In this document: in pieces, positions 9,214 through 17,296 of the stretch | How the letters are laid out: each line of letters starts with the position of its first letter | Position numbering within the stretch: position 1 is the first letter of the stretch | NCBI RefSeq assembly: GCF_001458395.1 | Contig: NZ_CYSR01000011.1 | Coordinates: 186,001 to 250,000 of the forward strand | From: Leisingera aquaemixtae | Lineage (GTDB): Bacteria > Pseudomonadota > Alphaproteobacteria > Rhodobacterales > Rhodobacteraceae | Length of the DNA stretch: 64,000 bases | Direction of reading: 5' to 3' | Program-made: the position numbers and the translations under genes | The notes under the pieces: generated by a model | Database searches by the model: none | What the model was told of the DNA's origin: nothing | What the model saw: only the letters and a program-made list of their open reading frames with translations

Positions 9214-9273
9214 GGGCTGCGCCTGCCTGCCCCCCGGCAGGCGCATTTGCGCCCGCCCAGGCAGGCGCAGCCC
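9214..9273. repeat. Nested palindrome in the ctpA-ada gap
   Basis: Perfect 16-bp arms GGGCTGCGCCTGCCTG (9214-9229) and its complement (9258-9273) enclose a second near-palindrome, GGCAGGCGCA-TT-TGCGCCCGCC. This can form a two-tier hairpin or cruciform. The rest of the 593-bp gap 8819-9411 holds the ctpA terminator and a small CAAGC-TC-GCTTG palindrome near 8996; open frames there are low-complexity and I do not call a gene. Confidence 0.75.
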
Positions 9274-9411
9274 TCTGTCGGTAACGGGAGCCCGAAAGCA
9301 AGAGGGCCGCGTTTTCTTTTCAGGCAGCTTCGCCCGCGTCCTTGCGTCATTGCGAAAATAAACGCCCGATATCCGGCGTACTGACCGGGCGGGCTGGTCT
9401 ATGCTCCGGGC

Positions 9412-10476
9412 ATGATGTTTGACCTGCCTGATTCCAAGACCCTGTATCAAGCTTTGCTGGACCGTGACGCCGCCTATGAGGGGCGCGCCTATGTCGGCGT
9501 GACCTCCACCGGCATCTTCTGCCGGCTGACCTGCCCGGCGCGCAAGCCCAAGTTCGAGAACTGCCGGTTCCACGCCACCCCCGGCGACTGTATCGAGGCG
9601 GGGTTCCGCGCCTGCAAGCGCTGCAAGCCCTTGGCCGCTGCCGCCGGCGATGATCCGATGGTGCAGGACCTGCTGGCGCGGCTGGAGGCGCGGCCTGCCT
9701 ACCGCTGGGGCGAGGGTGACCTTGCCCGGCTGGGGCTGGATGCCTCGACCGTGCGGCGCGCCTTCAAGCGGCATTTCGGCATGACTTTCCTGGAGATGGC
9801 GCGGCAGCGGCGGCTGCGCGAGGGCTTTACCGCGCTCAAAGCCGGCGAGCCGGTGATTGCAGCGCAGATCGATGCGGGGTTTGAAAGCGCCAGCGCCTTT
9901 CGCGCGGCCTTTGCCAGGCTGGTGGGGATTGCGCCCGGCGCCTTTCGCAAGGATGCGCTGCTGCTGGCGGACTGGATCGACACGCCCTTGGGCGCGATGA
10001 TTGCGATCAGCTGCGCCCATCAGCTGCATCTGCTGGAGTTTGCCGACCGCAAGGCGCTGCCGCGCGAGGTGGCGAAGCTGCAAATGGCGCAGCCCGGCGG
10101 TTTGGGGTTTGGCCGCCCTGCGCCGACCGGGCAGATTGCAGAGGAGTTGCGCCGCTACTTTGCCGGCGCGGGCGCGGATTTCCGCACCCCGCTGGCGCTG
10201 CATGGCACTGCGTTTGAGCGCGCGGTCTGGCGTTATCTTCTGACCATCCCGGCGGGGGAGACCCGCAGCTATTCGCAGATCGCGCGGGAGCTGGGGCGGC
10301 CTTCGGCCGCGCGGGCGGTGGCGCGGGCCAATGGCACCAACCAGCTGGCGCTGGTGGTGCCCTGCCACCGGGTGCTGTCGGCGGATGGCGCGCTGACCGG
10401 CTATGGCGGCGGCTTGTGGCGCAAGCAAAGGCTGATAGAAATTGAGACAGGCTACAGACAAAGGATTTCAGCATGA
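9412..10476 (+). CDS. ada: Bifunctional Ada: DNA methylphosphotriester/O6-methylguanine methyltransferase and AraC-type activator
   Basis: Suicide repair protein and adaptive-response regulator. The N-terminal zinc module has Cys37, Cys41, Cys68 and Cys71 (IFCRLTCPARKP ... ACKRCKP); one of these accepts methyl from phosphotriesters and switches on DNA binding. An AraC-like HTH spans ~90-180. The C-terminal OGT domain carries the acceptor Cys318 in VVPCHRV, with the FERAVWRYLLTIPAGET segment before it. At 354 residues the length is normal for full Ada. Two tandem ATGs (9412, 9415) are possible starts. The last codons overlap the PEP-mutase-like gene (ATGA), so they form an operon. No obvious Ada box was identified. 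Confidence 0.95.
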   Translation: MMFDLPDSKTLYQALLDRDAAYEGRAYVGVTSTGIFCRLTCPARKPKFENCRFHATPGDCIEAGFRACKRCKPLAAAAGDDPMVQDLLARLEARPAYRWGEGDLARLGLDASTVRRAFKRHFGMTFLEMARQRRLREGFTALKAGEPVIAAQIDAGFESASAFRAAFARLVGIAPGAFRKDALLLADWIDTPLGAMIAISCAHQLHLLEFADRKALPREVAKLQMAQPGGLGFGRPAPTGQIAEELRRYFAGAGADFRTPLALHGTAFERAVWRYLLTIPAGETRSYSQIARELGRPSAARAVARANGTNQLALVVPCHRVLSADGALTGYGGGLWRKQRLIEIETGYRQRISA

Positions 10477-11216
10477 CATATTCCGACCGCGCCGCCGGTT
10501 TCGCGGCGCTGCACCAGCCGGGCAATCCGGTGGTGCTTTACAACATCTGGGACACCGGCAGCGCCAAGGCGGTTGCCGGGGCCGGGGCCAAGGCGCTGGC
10601 GACCGGCAGTTTCCCGGTGGCGGCGGCGCAGGGGTTTCCCGATGGCGAGCAGATCCCGCTGGAGTTCGTGCTGGGCAATGCAGAGCGCATCGTTGCGGCC
10701 ACGGATCTGCCGGTGACGATTGATTTCGAGGGCGGTTACGCCAGCGAGCCGGAGCAGCTGACCGTCAATGTGACGCGGCTGGCGCACACCGGCGCGGTGG
10801 GGCTGAATTTCGAGGATCAGGTGGTCGGCACCGCGGATCTGTACGGCATCATCGAGCAGGCCCGCCGGGTGACCGCGGTGCGGGCGGCCCATGCGGATAT
10901 GTTCGTCAATGCGCGCACCGATCTGTTCCTGAAGGAAAAGGATGCCTCCAAGCACGGCACCCTGCTGTCCGAGGCGCTGGAGCGCGGGGCGGCCTATGCC
11001 GAAGCGGGCGCGAACGGCTTTTTCGTGCCGGGGCTGAGCGATCCCGACCTGATTGCCCGGGTCTGCGAGGCGAGTGCGCTGCCGGTCAACACGATGATGC
11101 GCGGCATCACGCTGGAGACGGCGCGGCAGGCGGGTGTCGCGCGCTGCAGCTATGGCCCGATCCCGCACGCGAAACTGATGCAGGTGCTGGCGGAGCAGTT
11201 TCAGGCGCTGGAGTAG
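10473..11216 (+). CDS. Isocitrate lyase/PEP mutase superfamily protein
   Basis: A 247-residue TIM-barrel enzyme of the isocitrate lyase/phosphoenolpyruvate mutase superfamily (carboxyvinyl-carboxyphosphonate phosphorylmutase-like). The N-terminal substrate loop (VLYNIWDTGSAKAV), the Mg-site strand VTIDFEGGY and the segment VGLNFEDQV are visible. The KKCGH active-site loop of true isocitrate lyase is absent, so the reaction cannot be named; members cleave or rearrange C-C or C-P bonds of 2-oxo acid relatives. The start overlaps the ada stop by 4 bases, implying coupled translation. Why a methylation-repair gene carries this partner is unclear. Confidence 0.85.
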   Translation: MTYSDRAAGFAALHQPGNPVVLYNIWDTGSAKAVAGAGAKALATGSFPVAAAQGFPDGEQIPLEFVLGNAERIVAATDLPVTIDFEGGYASEPEQLTVNVTRLAHTGAVGLNFEDQVVGTADLYGIIEQARRVTAVRAAHADMFVNARTDLFLKEKDASKHGTLLSEALERGAAYAEAGANGFFVPGLSDPDLIARVCEASALPVNTMMRGITLETARQAGVARCSYGPIPHAKLMQVLAEQFQALE

Positions 11217-11255
11217 GCGGCTTGGCTGTGCGTTCGGGCAATTTCCGATCTCCCG

Positions 11256-11273
11256 CCCGGCTGGAAGGCCGGG
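11256..11273. repeat. Short GC hairpin at convergent gene ends
   Basis: CCCGGC-TGGAAG-GCCGGG lies between the PEP-mutase-like gene and the convergent 11292-11669 gene. Its right flank (11266-11280) repeats exactly the 15-bp core found at 912-926. It could end transcription from either side, although no T run follows. Confidence 0.5.
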
Positions 11274-11291
11274 CAGCGCCGGGACATCAAT

Positions 11292-11669
11292 TCAGGACGT
11301 TTCCAGGCAGTGGCGGCGGAAGGCGCGCTTGAGCATGTCCAGCTCGGCGCGCAGCAGCTCCACCTCGGCGCGCAGGTCGTCGGCCACCGCCTCGCCGCCG
11401 ATCAGGGTGAAATCGCCCAGCCGGGTGCTGCTGGCGGCATCGAAGATCACAACGGTCTGCACCCCGTCGGCCACGGCCTCCGCCGGGACCGGCACCGCCA
11501 GCGCCCATTCGCCGCCGGTCTCGCCCTCGCTGAGCCGGACGTCCTGGACCGGCTGATCCTGGAACATCACGGTAATGTCCGGCCTGGCGCCGCTGGCGGG
11601 GGCGTTGCCGATCCGGCCTTCCCAGACGCCGTTGCGGAAGCGGATTTTGGTCAGTGTCAGGTCGCTCAT
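11292..11669 (-). CDS. Conserved hypothetical protein with C-terminal coiled coil
   Basis: A 125-residue protein I cannot assign to a named family. The first ~90 residues are beta-rich (ITVMFQDQPVQDVRLSEGE ... VQTVVIFDAASSTRLGDF), and the last ~35 form a Leu/Glu/Arg heptad helix (DDLRAEVELLRAELDMLKRAF) ending in a lone Cys. No signal peptide. It follows the 11711-12472 gene on the same strand with a 41-base gap that carries two extra copies of its own start region (see 11656-11697). Pairing of these genes suggests a shared role. The start at 11669 is the only ATG of the repeat in frame with the long product. Confidence 0.7.
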   Translation of the reverse strand: MSDLTLTKIRFRNGVWEGRIGNAPASGARPDITVMFQDQPVQDVRLSEGETGGEWALAVPVPAEAVADGVQTVVIFDAASSTRLGDFTLIGGEAVADDLRAEVELLRAELDMLKRAFRRHCLETS

Positions 11670-11697
11670 GTCAGGTCACTCATGTCCAGTCACGCAT
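11656..11697 (-). repeat. Triplicated start region creating two coupled mini-ORFs
   Basis: Three tandem 14-bp units (11697-11684, 11683-11670, 11669-11656 on the minus strand) each begin with ATG and read ATGAGYGACCTGAC or a close variant. Because 14 is not a multiple of 3, the first two ATGs open five-codon frames (MRDWT and MSDLT), each stopped by a TGA that overlaps the next ATG (ATGA). The third ATG starts the 125-residue protein. It looks like slippage duplication that leaves a chain of stop-restart sites. Confidence 0.85.
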
Positions 11698-11710
11698 GGG
11701 TCAGGGCCGC

Positions 11711-12472
11711 TCAGATCGCCGCGCGGCGGTGGCGCGAGAAGGTCAGGTCGCGCAGGATCACCTGGTTCATGTCAGGCGCCTCGAAGATCAGGTCGAACCA
11801 GATCTTTTCGATCCGCTTTTCGTTCAGGCGGGAATAGGCCAGGTCGAATTCCACCACGATGTTCTTTTCCTCCATCGGCAGCTCGCGCACGATCTGTTCG
11901 GTGTTGGGGCCGTGCTGGATGTTGAGCCGGGCGAAGATCTCGATCGGCTTTTCGGATTCGATGATGCTGTCCACCCGCAGGAGGTGCTGGCGGGTCATGC
12001 CGGTGGCGGCTTCGGGCGGCAGGTCGATCACCAGCGACAGGAAGGAGCCGTCGAATTTGAACACGTCCATGCGCAGCCCGAAGGGGGCGAGATCCTCCTC
12101 GCGGGTGTTGCGGAGCTGGCGCAGGGTCAGTTCGGAGAAGGCGCAGTCATGGAACAGCTGCACCTCATCGCCCAGCCGCGCCTTGGGCGGGGCCGAGGCC
12201 AGGCCGCGATCGGGCAGGGGGCCGCGCCACAGCTCCGGGCGCCAGGACCAGTCGGTGCCATGCGGGCGCGGAAAGAAGGAAGAGCCGATCTGCGGCAGCG
12301 CTAGGCGGCCGTCGGCGGTGTGGATCAGCCGGTCCAGATGGGTGCGCAGCTGGCGGGCCTGGTTGCGCTGGCGGCGCAGCTCCGCCAGCGGCGCGCGCGC
12401 CGAGTCCTCAGCCGCTGCGCGCCAGCGGCGCAGGCTGCGCAGATGCATCAGCCGGTCCAAAATCCTGCCCAT
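11711..12472 (-). CDS. Conserved Rhodobacteraceae protein (DUF6478-like)
   Basis: A 253-residue cytoplasmic protein of unknown function; I tentatively recognise the DUF6478 type confined to Rhodobacteraceae. The N-terminal ~50 residues are a basic helix (MGRILDRLMHLRSLRRWRAA), then comes an aromatic-rich stretch (SSFFPRPHGTDWSWRPELWRG), and the rest alternates strands such as VDSIIESEKPIEIFARLNIQ and FDLIFEAPDMNQVILRDLTF. No signal peptide or catalytic motif is evident. The 11292-11669 gene follows it on the same strand. The family name is from memory; the coding call is stronger than the family call. Confidence 0.75.
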   Translation of the reverse strand: MGRILDRLMHLRSLRRWRAAAEDSARAPLAELRRQRNQARQLRTHLDRLIHTADGRLALPQIGSSFFPRPHGTDWSWRPELWRGPLPDRGLASAPPKARLGDEVQLFHDCAFSELTLRQLRNTREEDLAPFGLRMDVFKFDGSFLSLVIDLPPEAATGMTRQHLLRVDSIIESEKPIEIFARLNIQHGPNTEQIVRELPMEEKNIVVEFDLAYSRLNEKRIEKIWFDLIFEAPDMNQVILRDLTFSRHRRAAI

Positions 12473-12565
12473 CGTGCTCTCTCTTGCCTGTTCGAGGTCT
12501 TGCTGGCCTGTCCGGCCCCGGTGCGGCTGGCCGCGGGGGGCTGGCGGCAGTGTAACCGGGCGGGG

Positions 12566-13318
12566 CTATTGAAATAAACCGGCAATCCGCTGGCCGAGCC
12601 CGCGTTTTTTGCGGGGGGCGGCCGCTTTGGCACCCGTATCAGGGCCTGCGGGCCGGACCCGGGGCCGCAGCGCTGCGGGTGCGGCTGCTGCCGGAGCCTG
12701 CGCGGCCTGCGCCTGTTCCAGGGCCGGCAGGGTGGAGGCTTCCAGCGTGCGGTGGGCCGCCTCGTTCAGCAGGGCGGCGCCGTGGCTGCCCAGAGCGCTG
12801 CTGCCGTCGGGCGCGTAAAGCGCCAGCGCGATCAGGTGGCGGTCCAGCACAAAGGCGCCGCGCCAGTGCACCGGGCTGGCGCCCTTGGCCACGGCCTGAG
12901 GGAATTCCAGCCTGACCAGCGGCAGCAGCTGGTCCTCGCGGCTTTCCAGCAGCCGGGCGCCGGGGAACATGGCGGCGATGTCGCTGGCCCGCGGCGCCAG
13001 GGCGTTCTGCCTGGCGGGGCCGATGGATGCGGTCAGCACCGCCGCCTTGCGGGCGCCGAACCAGCCGCGCCCCTCCAGACGGCTGCAATGGGCGATCAGG
13101 GCAAAGCCGCCGCCGGCCTGCGGCAGGCTGCTGCGGCGGTCGAAACAGTAGCCTGCCGGCGCGGCCAGCATTACCTCGCCGTTGGCAAAGGGCATCACCT
13201 GGCCGTCCTTCCGGGCAGCGGGGTCTGCGCTGCGGGCGGCAAAGGACAGCTCCTGCGGCGCAGGGCTGCAGGCGGTCAGCAGCGCACCGGTCAGCGCCGC
13301 GGCAACGGCCTTGGCCAT
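12566..13318 (-). CDS. Putative lipoprotein, unknown function
   Basis: The ATG at 13318 gives a lipoprotein signal (MAKAVAAALTGALLTACSPA) with a lipobox LTAC, so the mature protein should start at Cys17 and sit in the outer or inner membrane. An upstream in-frame GTG at 13390 would add 24 residues before this signal and is less likely. The mature part contains a Cys pair (GYCFDRRSS ... LIAHCSRLEG) that may form a disulfide in the periplasm. The C-terminus is a ~50-residue Ala/Pro/Lys/Arg tail. No family recognised. It is divergent from the CPBP protease gene. About 230 bases separate the two start codons and hold no other gene. Confidence 0.7.
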   Translation of the reverse strand: MAKAVAAALTGALLTACSPAPQELSFAARSADPAARKDGQVMPFANGEVMLAAPAGYCFDRRSSLPQAGGGFALIAHCSRLEGRGWFGARKAAVLTASIGPARQNALAPRASDIAAMFPGARLLESREDQLLPLVRLEFPQAVAKGASPVHWRGAFVLDRHLIALALYAPDGSSALGSHGAALLNEAAHRTLEASTLPALEQAQAAQAPAAAAPAALRPRVRPAGPDTGAKAAAPRKKRGLGQRIAGLFQ

Positions 13319-13545
13319 TTGCCCAAAGATCGGCGCCTTTCCGCCGTCTGGCGGAAAAGGCGCGGGTTTTCCGCTGGTTGTTCTGCTCACTTCTGCCCCT
13401 GCCGGTCTTGTTTTTTCCCAAATTCATAGCGGGCGGGCGCACAGACGGGCAAGAGCGAACCGGTCCCGGGCACCGGTGCCTTGCCTTGGCGTTGCAGCAA
13501 TGCATAACGTTGGCGCACCTTGCCGCCACCCGGTCCGGAGGAACC

Positions 13546-14436
13546 ATGCTGCACAGTCACAGCTACAGAGCGCATGAGGCCTTGGTGCGGTTTGCCCGGG
13601 TGCAGCCGCAGCTGTGGCGGCTGATGCTGGGGCTGGTGCTGGTGGCGGCGGTCAGTTTTGCGATGACGGCAGCGCTGCAGGTGACGGTGGCGGGGCTGTT
13701 CCCCGGCGCCTGGCTGCAAGGGCTGGCCGATGGCAGCAATCCAGGCGCGATGCTGGTGCTTTTGGGCAGCTTTGCCTTCCTGTCGCTGGGGGTGGCGATG
13801 GCGGCGCGGCTGTTCCATCAGCGCAGCTTTGCCACCGTGACCGGGCATCTGCGGCCGCTGGTGCGGCAGTTCGGCCGCGTCAGCCTGTACCTGCTGGGCC
13901 TCGGCCTGCTGCTGATGACCCTGCCGCCCTATGGCATGGGGCCGCCGATGACCCCGAACCTGCCGTTCTGGACCTGGCTGGGCATCCTGCCGCTGTCCGC
14001 CGCCGCGGTGCTGGTGCAGACCGGGTCTGAGGAAATCCTGTTCCGCGGCTATATCCAGCAGGCGCTGGCGGCGCGGTTCCGCAGCCCGGCGGTCTGGCTG
14101 GTGGTGCCCTCGGCGCTGTTTGCGCTGGGCCACTATCTGCCCGCCGACGCCGGGGAGAATGCGCTGCTGATCACCGCCTGGGCCGGGCTGTTCGGGCTGC
14201 TGATGGCGGACCTGACGGCGCGGGCCGGCACACTGGGCCCGGCGATGGCGGTGCATTTCTTCAACAACGCCGCAGCACTCCTGCTGTTTGCCTCGCCGAC
14301 CAGCCTGAACGGGCTGGCGTTGTACCTGATCCCCTTCGATATGGGCGACACCGGCAACCTGCGCCCGTGGATGGCCGTCGACTTTGCGCTGATGCTGGTC
14401 AGCTGGCTGACAGCACGGCTTGCCATACGCCGCTGA
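13546..14436 (+). CDS. CPBP family intramembrane glutamic endopeptidase
   Basis: Polytopic membrane protease of the CPBP/Abi (Rce1-like) family, 296 residues. The ATG at 13546 follows GGAGGAACC, a strong ribosome site. About seven or eight hydrophobic segments are visible. The diagnostic motif 1, EEILFRGYIQQ (EExxxR), is followed by motif 2, FALGHY, and motif 3, HFFNN, so catalytic Glu and His residues are retained. Substrates are unknown; relatives process prenylated proteins, bacteriocin precursors or signalling peptides. It lies 63 bases upstream of accD on the same strand and may share a transcript. Confidence 0.9.
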   Translation: MLHSHSYRAHEALVRFARVQPQLWRLMLGLVLVAAVSFAMTAALQVTVAGLFPGAWLQGLADGSNPGAMLVLLGSFAFLSLGVAMAARLFHQRSFATVTGHLRPLVRQFGRVSLYLLGLGLLLMTLPPYGMGPPMTPNLPFWTWLGILPLSAAAVLVQTGSEEILFRGYIQQALAARFRSPAVWLVVPSALFALGHYLPADAGENALLITAWAGLFGLLMADLTARAGTLGPAMAVHFFNNAAALLLFASPTSLNGLALYLIPFDMGDTGNLRPWMAVDFALMLVSWLTARLAIRR

Positions 14437-14499
14437 TTGCAATTGCGGCAAATGCGCCTTATCTGGGAGGCAAACCGCGCCCCCGGAGAGGCAAGCAAT

Positions 14500-15450
14500 A
14501 TGAACTGGATCACCAACTACGTCCGGCCCAAGATCAACTCGATCTTTTCGCGCCGCGAAGTGCCCGAGAACCTTTGGCAGAAGTGCGATGAATGCGGCAC
14601 CATGCTGTTTCACCGCGAGCTGAGCGACAATCAGAACGTCTGCACCAGCTGCGGCCACCACATGCATATCTCGCCGCGCGACCGTTTCACTGCGCTGTTT
14701 GACGGCGGCGTGTTCACCGAGGTCGCGGTGCCGGAGCCGCTGACCGATCCGCTGAAGTTCAAGGATCAGAAGAAATACCCGGAGCGGATCAAGGCCGCGC
14801 AGAAGAAGACCGGCGAGAAGGAAGCGATGCTGGTGGCCGCGGGCGAGATCGGCCGCACGCCGATTATCGCCGCCGCGCAGGACTTCTCCTACATGGGCGG
14901 CTCGATGGGCATGTATGTGGGCAATGCCATCATCGCCGCAGCCGAGGAAGCGGTAAAGCTGGGCCGCCCGCTGGTCTTGTTCTCTGCGGCCGGCGGCGCC
15001 CGGATGCAGGAAGGCATCCTGTCGCTGATGCAGATGCCGCGCACCACCGTTGCGGTGGAGATGCTGAAAGAGGCGGGCCTGCCCTATATCGTGGTGCTGA
15101 CCCATCCGACCACCGGCGGGGTGACGGCGTCTTATGCGATGCTGGGGGATGTGCATATCGCTGAGCCGAACGCGCTCATCTGCTTTGCGGGCCCCCGGGT
15201 GATCGAGCAGACCATCCGCGAGAAGCTGCCCGACGGCTTCCAGCGGGCCGAGTACCTGCTGGACCACGGCATGCTGGACCGGGTGACCCCGCGCACCGAA
15301 ATGCGCCAGGAGCTGATCACCATCATCCGGATGCTGATGGGCCTGCCGCCGCAGGTGGTGGGCGATCTGCCGGTGCCGGAGAAGGAAGAGGCGCCCAAGG
15401 CCGCAAATGCGCCGGCCGATGGCGCTCCCAGTGAAGAAGCTGCCGAGTAA
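14500..15450 (+). CDS. accD: Acetyl-CoA carboxylase carboxyltransferase subunit beta
   Basis: Transfers the carboxyl group from biotin to acetyl-CoA to make malonyl-CoA, the first step of fatty acid synthesis, in a complex with AccA. The start [11 protein letters not shown] at 14500 is the family start. The N-terminal zinc finger has Cys29, Cys32, Cys48 and Cys51 (CDEC ... CTSC); the carboxyltransferase core includes [12 protein letters not shown] and [11 protein letters not shown]. It is 316 residues with the usual acidic/Ala-rich tail. folC follows, the widespread accD-folC order, but a hairpin terminator lies between them. Confidence 0.97.
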   Translation: MNWITNYVRPKINSIFSRREVPENLWQKCDECGTMLFHRELSDNQNVCTSCGHHMHISPRDRFTALFDGGVFTEVAVPEPLTDPLKFKDQKKYPERIKAAQKKTGEKEAMLVAAGEIGRTPIIAAAQDFSYMGGSMGMYVGNAIIAAAEEAVKLGRPLVLFSAAGGARMQEGILSLMQMPRTTVAVEMLKEAGLPYIVVLTHPTTGGVTASYAMLGDVHIAEPNALICFAGPRVIEQTIREKLPDGFQRAEYLLDHGMLDRVTPRTEMRQELITIIRMLMGLPPQVVGDLPVPEKEEAPKAANAPADGAPSEEAAE

Positions 15451-15489
15451 CCCGGCCTATAGTGAATCGCCTGGCCGCCTGGCCGGGCC

Positions 15490-15524
15490 GCGCCCGTCCT
15501 CATCAGGGCGGGCGCTGTTTTTTT
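15490..15524 (+). terminator. Terminator after accD
   Basis: Stem GCGCCCGTCC / GGGCGGGCGC (one G-T wobble), then TGTTTTTTT. The upstream part (15467-15499) is a near copy of 898-931, so this terminator is built on a dispersed 3'-end element. Confidence 0.8.
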
Positions 15525-15561
15525 GCCACCCAAGACTTTCCGATCTGACAGGACCAGGCTG

Positions 15562-16830
15562 ATGACCCAGACCTCCGACGCGATCCTCGCCCGCATGATG
15601 GCGCTGCACCCCAAGATCATCGACCTGACGCTGGACCGGGTCTGGCGGCTGCTGGAAGCGCTGGACAACCCGCAGGACAAGCTGCCGCCGGTGATCCACC
15701 TGGCGGGCACCAATGGCAAGGGCTCGACCCAGGCGATGATCCGGGCCGGGCTGGAGGGGGTGGGCAAGAGCGTTCACGCCTATACCTCGCCGCATCTGGC
15801 GCGCTTTCACGAGCGGATCCGGCTGGCGGGCGCACTGATCTCGGAAGAGCATCTGACCGAGGTGCTGGACGAGTGCTATGCCAGGAACGGCGGCGAAAAC
15901 ATCACCTATTTCGAGATCACCACGGTGGCGGGGCTGCTGGCGTTTTCCCGCACGCCTGCGGATTACACGCTGCTGGAGGTGGGCCTGGGCGGGCGTCTGG
16001 ATGCGACCAATGTGATCACCCCGGCGCTCAGCGTGATCACCCCGGTTTCGATCGACCATGAACAGTTCCTGGGCAACACGCTGGCGAAGATCGCAGGCGA
16101 AAAGGCGGGTATCATCAAGCGCGGCGTGCCGGTTGTGGTTGGCCCGCAGCCTGACGAGGCGATGGAGGTGATCGAGGCCACTGCTGCACGCCTTGGCGCG
16201 CCGCTGATCGCCTATGGCCAGCACTGGCATGTCTGGGAGGAGCGCGGGCGGCTGGTGTTTCAGGACGAAACCGGCCTCTTGGATTTGCCGCTGCCGGTTC
16301 TGCTGGGCGCGCATCAGATCCAGAACGCCGGTGCGGCGCTGGCGGCGCTGCGCCATCTGGGCGCCGATGAGGCGGCTTGCGAGGCGGCGATGCTGCACGC
16401 TGAATGGCCCGCGCGGATGCAGAAACTGAAGACCGGCCCGCTGATTGAGGCCGCGCCGGAGGCAGAGCTGTGGCTGGACGGCGGCCACAACGCCGCGGCG
16501 GGCGTGGCGCTGGCGGATGTTCTGGCCAAGCTGCCGGAGCGCCCCACGCATCTGATCTGCGGCATGCTGAACACCAAGGATGTGCGCGGCTACATGGCCC
16601 CGCTGGCCCCGCATGTTGCAAGCCTCACGGCGATCTCGATCCCCGATGAGGTGAACACGCTGAGCGCCGGGGAGACCGAGGCCGCGGCCAAATCTGTGGG
16701 CATCGAGGCCGGCACGGCGGAAAACCCCCAGGCGGCGCTGCAGGCGATCATCGCCAGGGACCCGCAGGCGCGGGTTCTGATCTGCGGCTCGCTGTATCTG
16801 GCCGGCCACATCCTGCGCGAAAACGGCTGA
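15562..16830 (+). CDS. folC: Bifunctional dihydrofolate synthase/folylpolyglutamate synthase
   Basis: ATP-dependent ligase that adds glutamate to dihydropteroate and to folates, cytoplasmic. The ATG at 15562 is chosen over 15523 because similarity begins at MTQTSDAILARMMALHPK. Mur-ligase-type P-loop GTNGKGST spans residues 49-56, followed by the folate-binding SPHLARFHERI, and TTVAGLLAF and ATNVITP in the central domain; the C-terminal domain contains the DGGHN motif. It is 422 residues, full length. Folate supply ties in with the THF-dependent sarcosine oxidase elsewhere in the window, though no regulation links them. Confidence 0.95.
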   Translation: MTQTSDAILARMMALHPKIIDLTLDRVWRLLEALDNPQDKLPPVIHLAGTNGKGSTQAMIRAGLEGVGKSVHAYTSPHLARFHERIRLAGALISEEHLTEVLDECYARNGGENITYFEITTVAGLLAFSRTPADYTLLEVGLGGRLDATNVITPALSVITPVSIDHEQFLGNTLAKIAGEKAGIIKRGVPVVVGPQPDEAMEVIEATAARLGAPLIAYGQHWHVWEERGRLVFQDETGLLDLPLPVLLGAHQIQNAGAALAALRHLGADEAACEAAMLHAEWPARMQKLKTGPLIEAAPEAELWLDGGHNAAAGVALADVLAKLPERPTHLICGMLNTKDVRGYMAPLAPHVASLTAISIPDEVNTLSAGETEAAAKSVGIEAGTAENPQAALQAIIARDPQARVLICGSLYLAGHILRENG

Positions 16831-16832
16831 CC

Positions 16833-17285
16833 CTAGGATTCGGGCGGTGCGTTGTGCGAAAGCAGCCGCGCCTCCAGCAGGCGCTGTGCCTGATCAATAA
16901 TGCACAAGCGGGTGTTTGAGCGGTTGTTGTGGCGCACAAGTTTGACCGCGCCCGCGAGTGTGGCCAGAGATCCGGCGCCGCCCACCCAGAGGCCGACCAG
17001 AGCTGGCACACCGGTGACGGGCGCCGTCAGTCCGACGCCGATCACTATTGCCGTGACGCCGATGCCAGTGATCACATAGTCGGAGAGCGGCGGCGCCTTC
17101 TCGTTTTCCCGCGCCCGGGCCTGAGCCAGGAACTGCCGCCACCCTTCCACTTCCTCATAATCCCATTCGGCACGCGGGCGGTCAGTGCCGCTCCATTCCA
17201 GAATCTGCGAGGGATCCGCCGACAGCATGTCGACGCCATCGTCCAGGTCCTCGGGGCTGAAGGCATCGGGCTGCGGCAGACGCAC
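16833..17285 (-). CDS. Small membrane protein, unknown function
   Basis: A 150-residue protein with an acidic N-terminal half (FSPEDLDDGVDMLSADPSQI) and two hydrophobic segments around residues 70-115 (VITGIGVTAIVIGVGLTA, PALVGLWVGGAGSLATLAG), so it is probably a hairpin in the inner membrane. The start is a GTG (17285) with no clear ribosome site, 11 bases after the upstream gene 17297-17689; the two look like an operon of small membrane proteins. It ends 2 bases from the convergent folC stop. I do not recognise a family. Confidence 0.6.
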   Translation of the reverse strand: MRLPQPDAFSPEDLDDGVDMLSADPSQILEWSGTDRPRAEWDYEEVEGWRQFLAQARARENEKAPPLSDYVITGIGVTAIVIGVGLTAPVTGVPALVGLWVGGAGSLATLAGAVKLVRHNNRSNTRLCIIDQAQRLLEARLLSHNAPPES

Positions 17286-17296
17286 GGAAACGCGGC

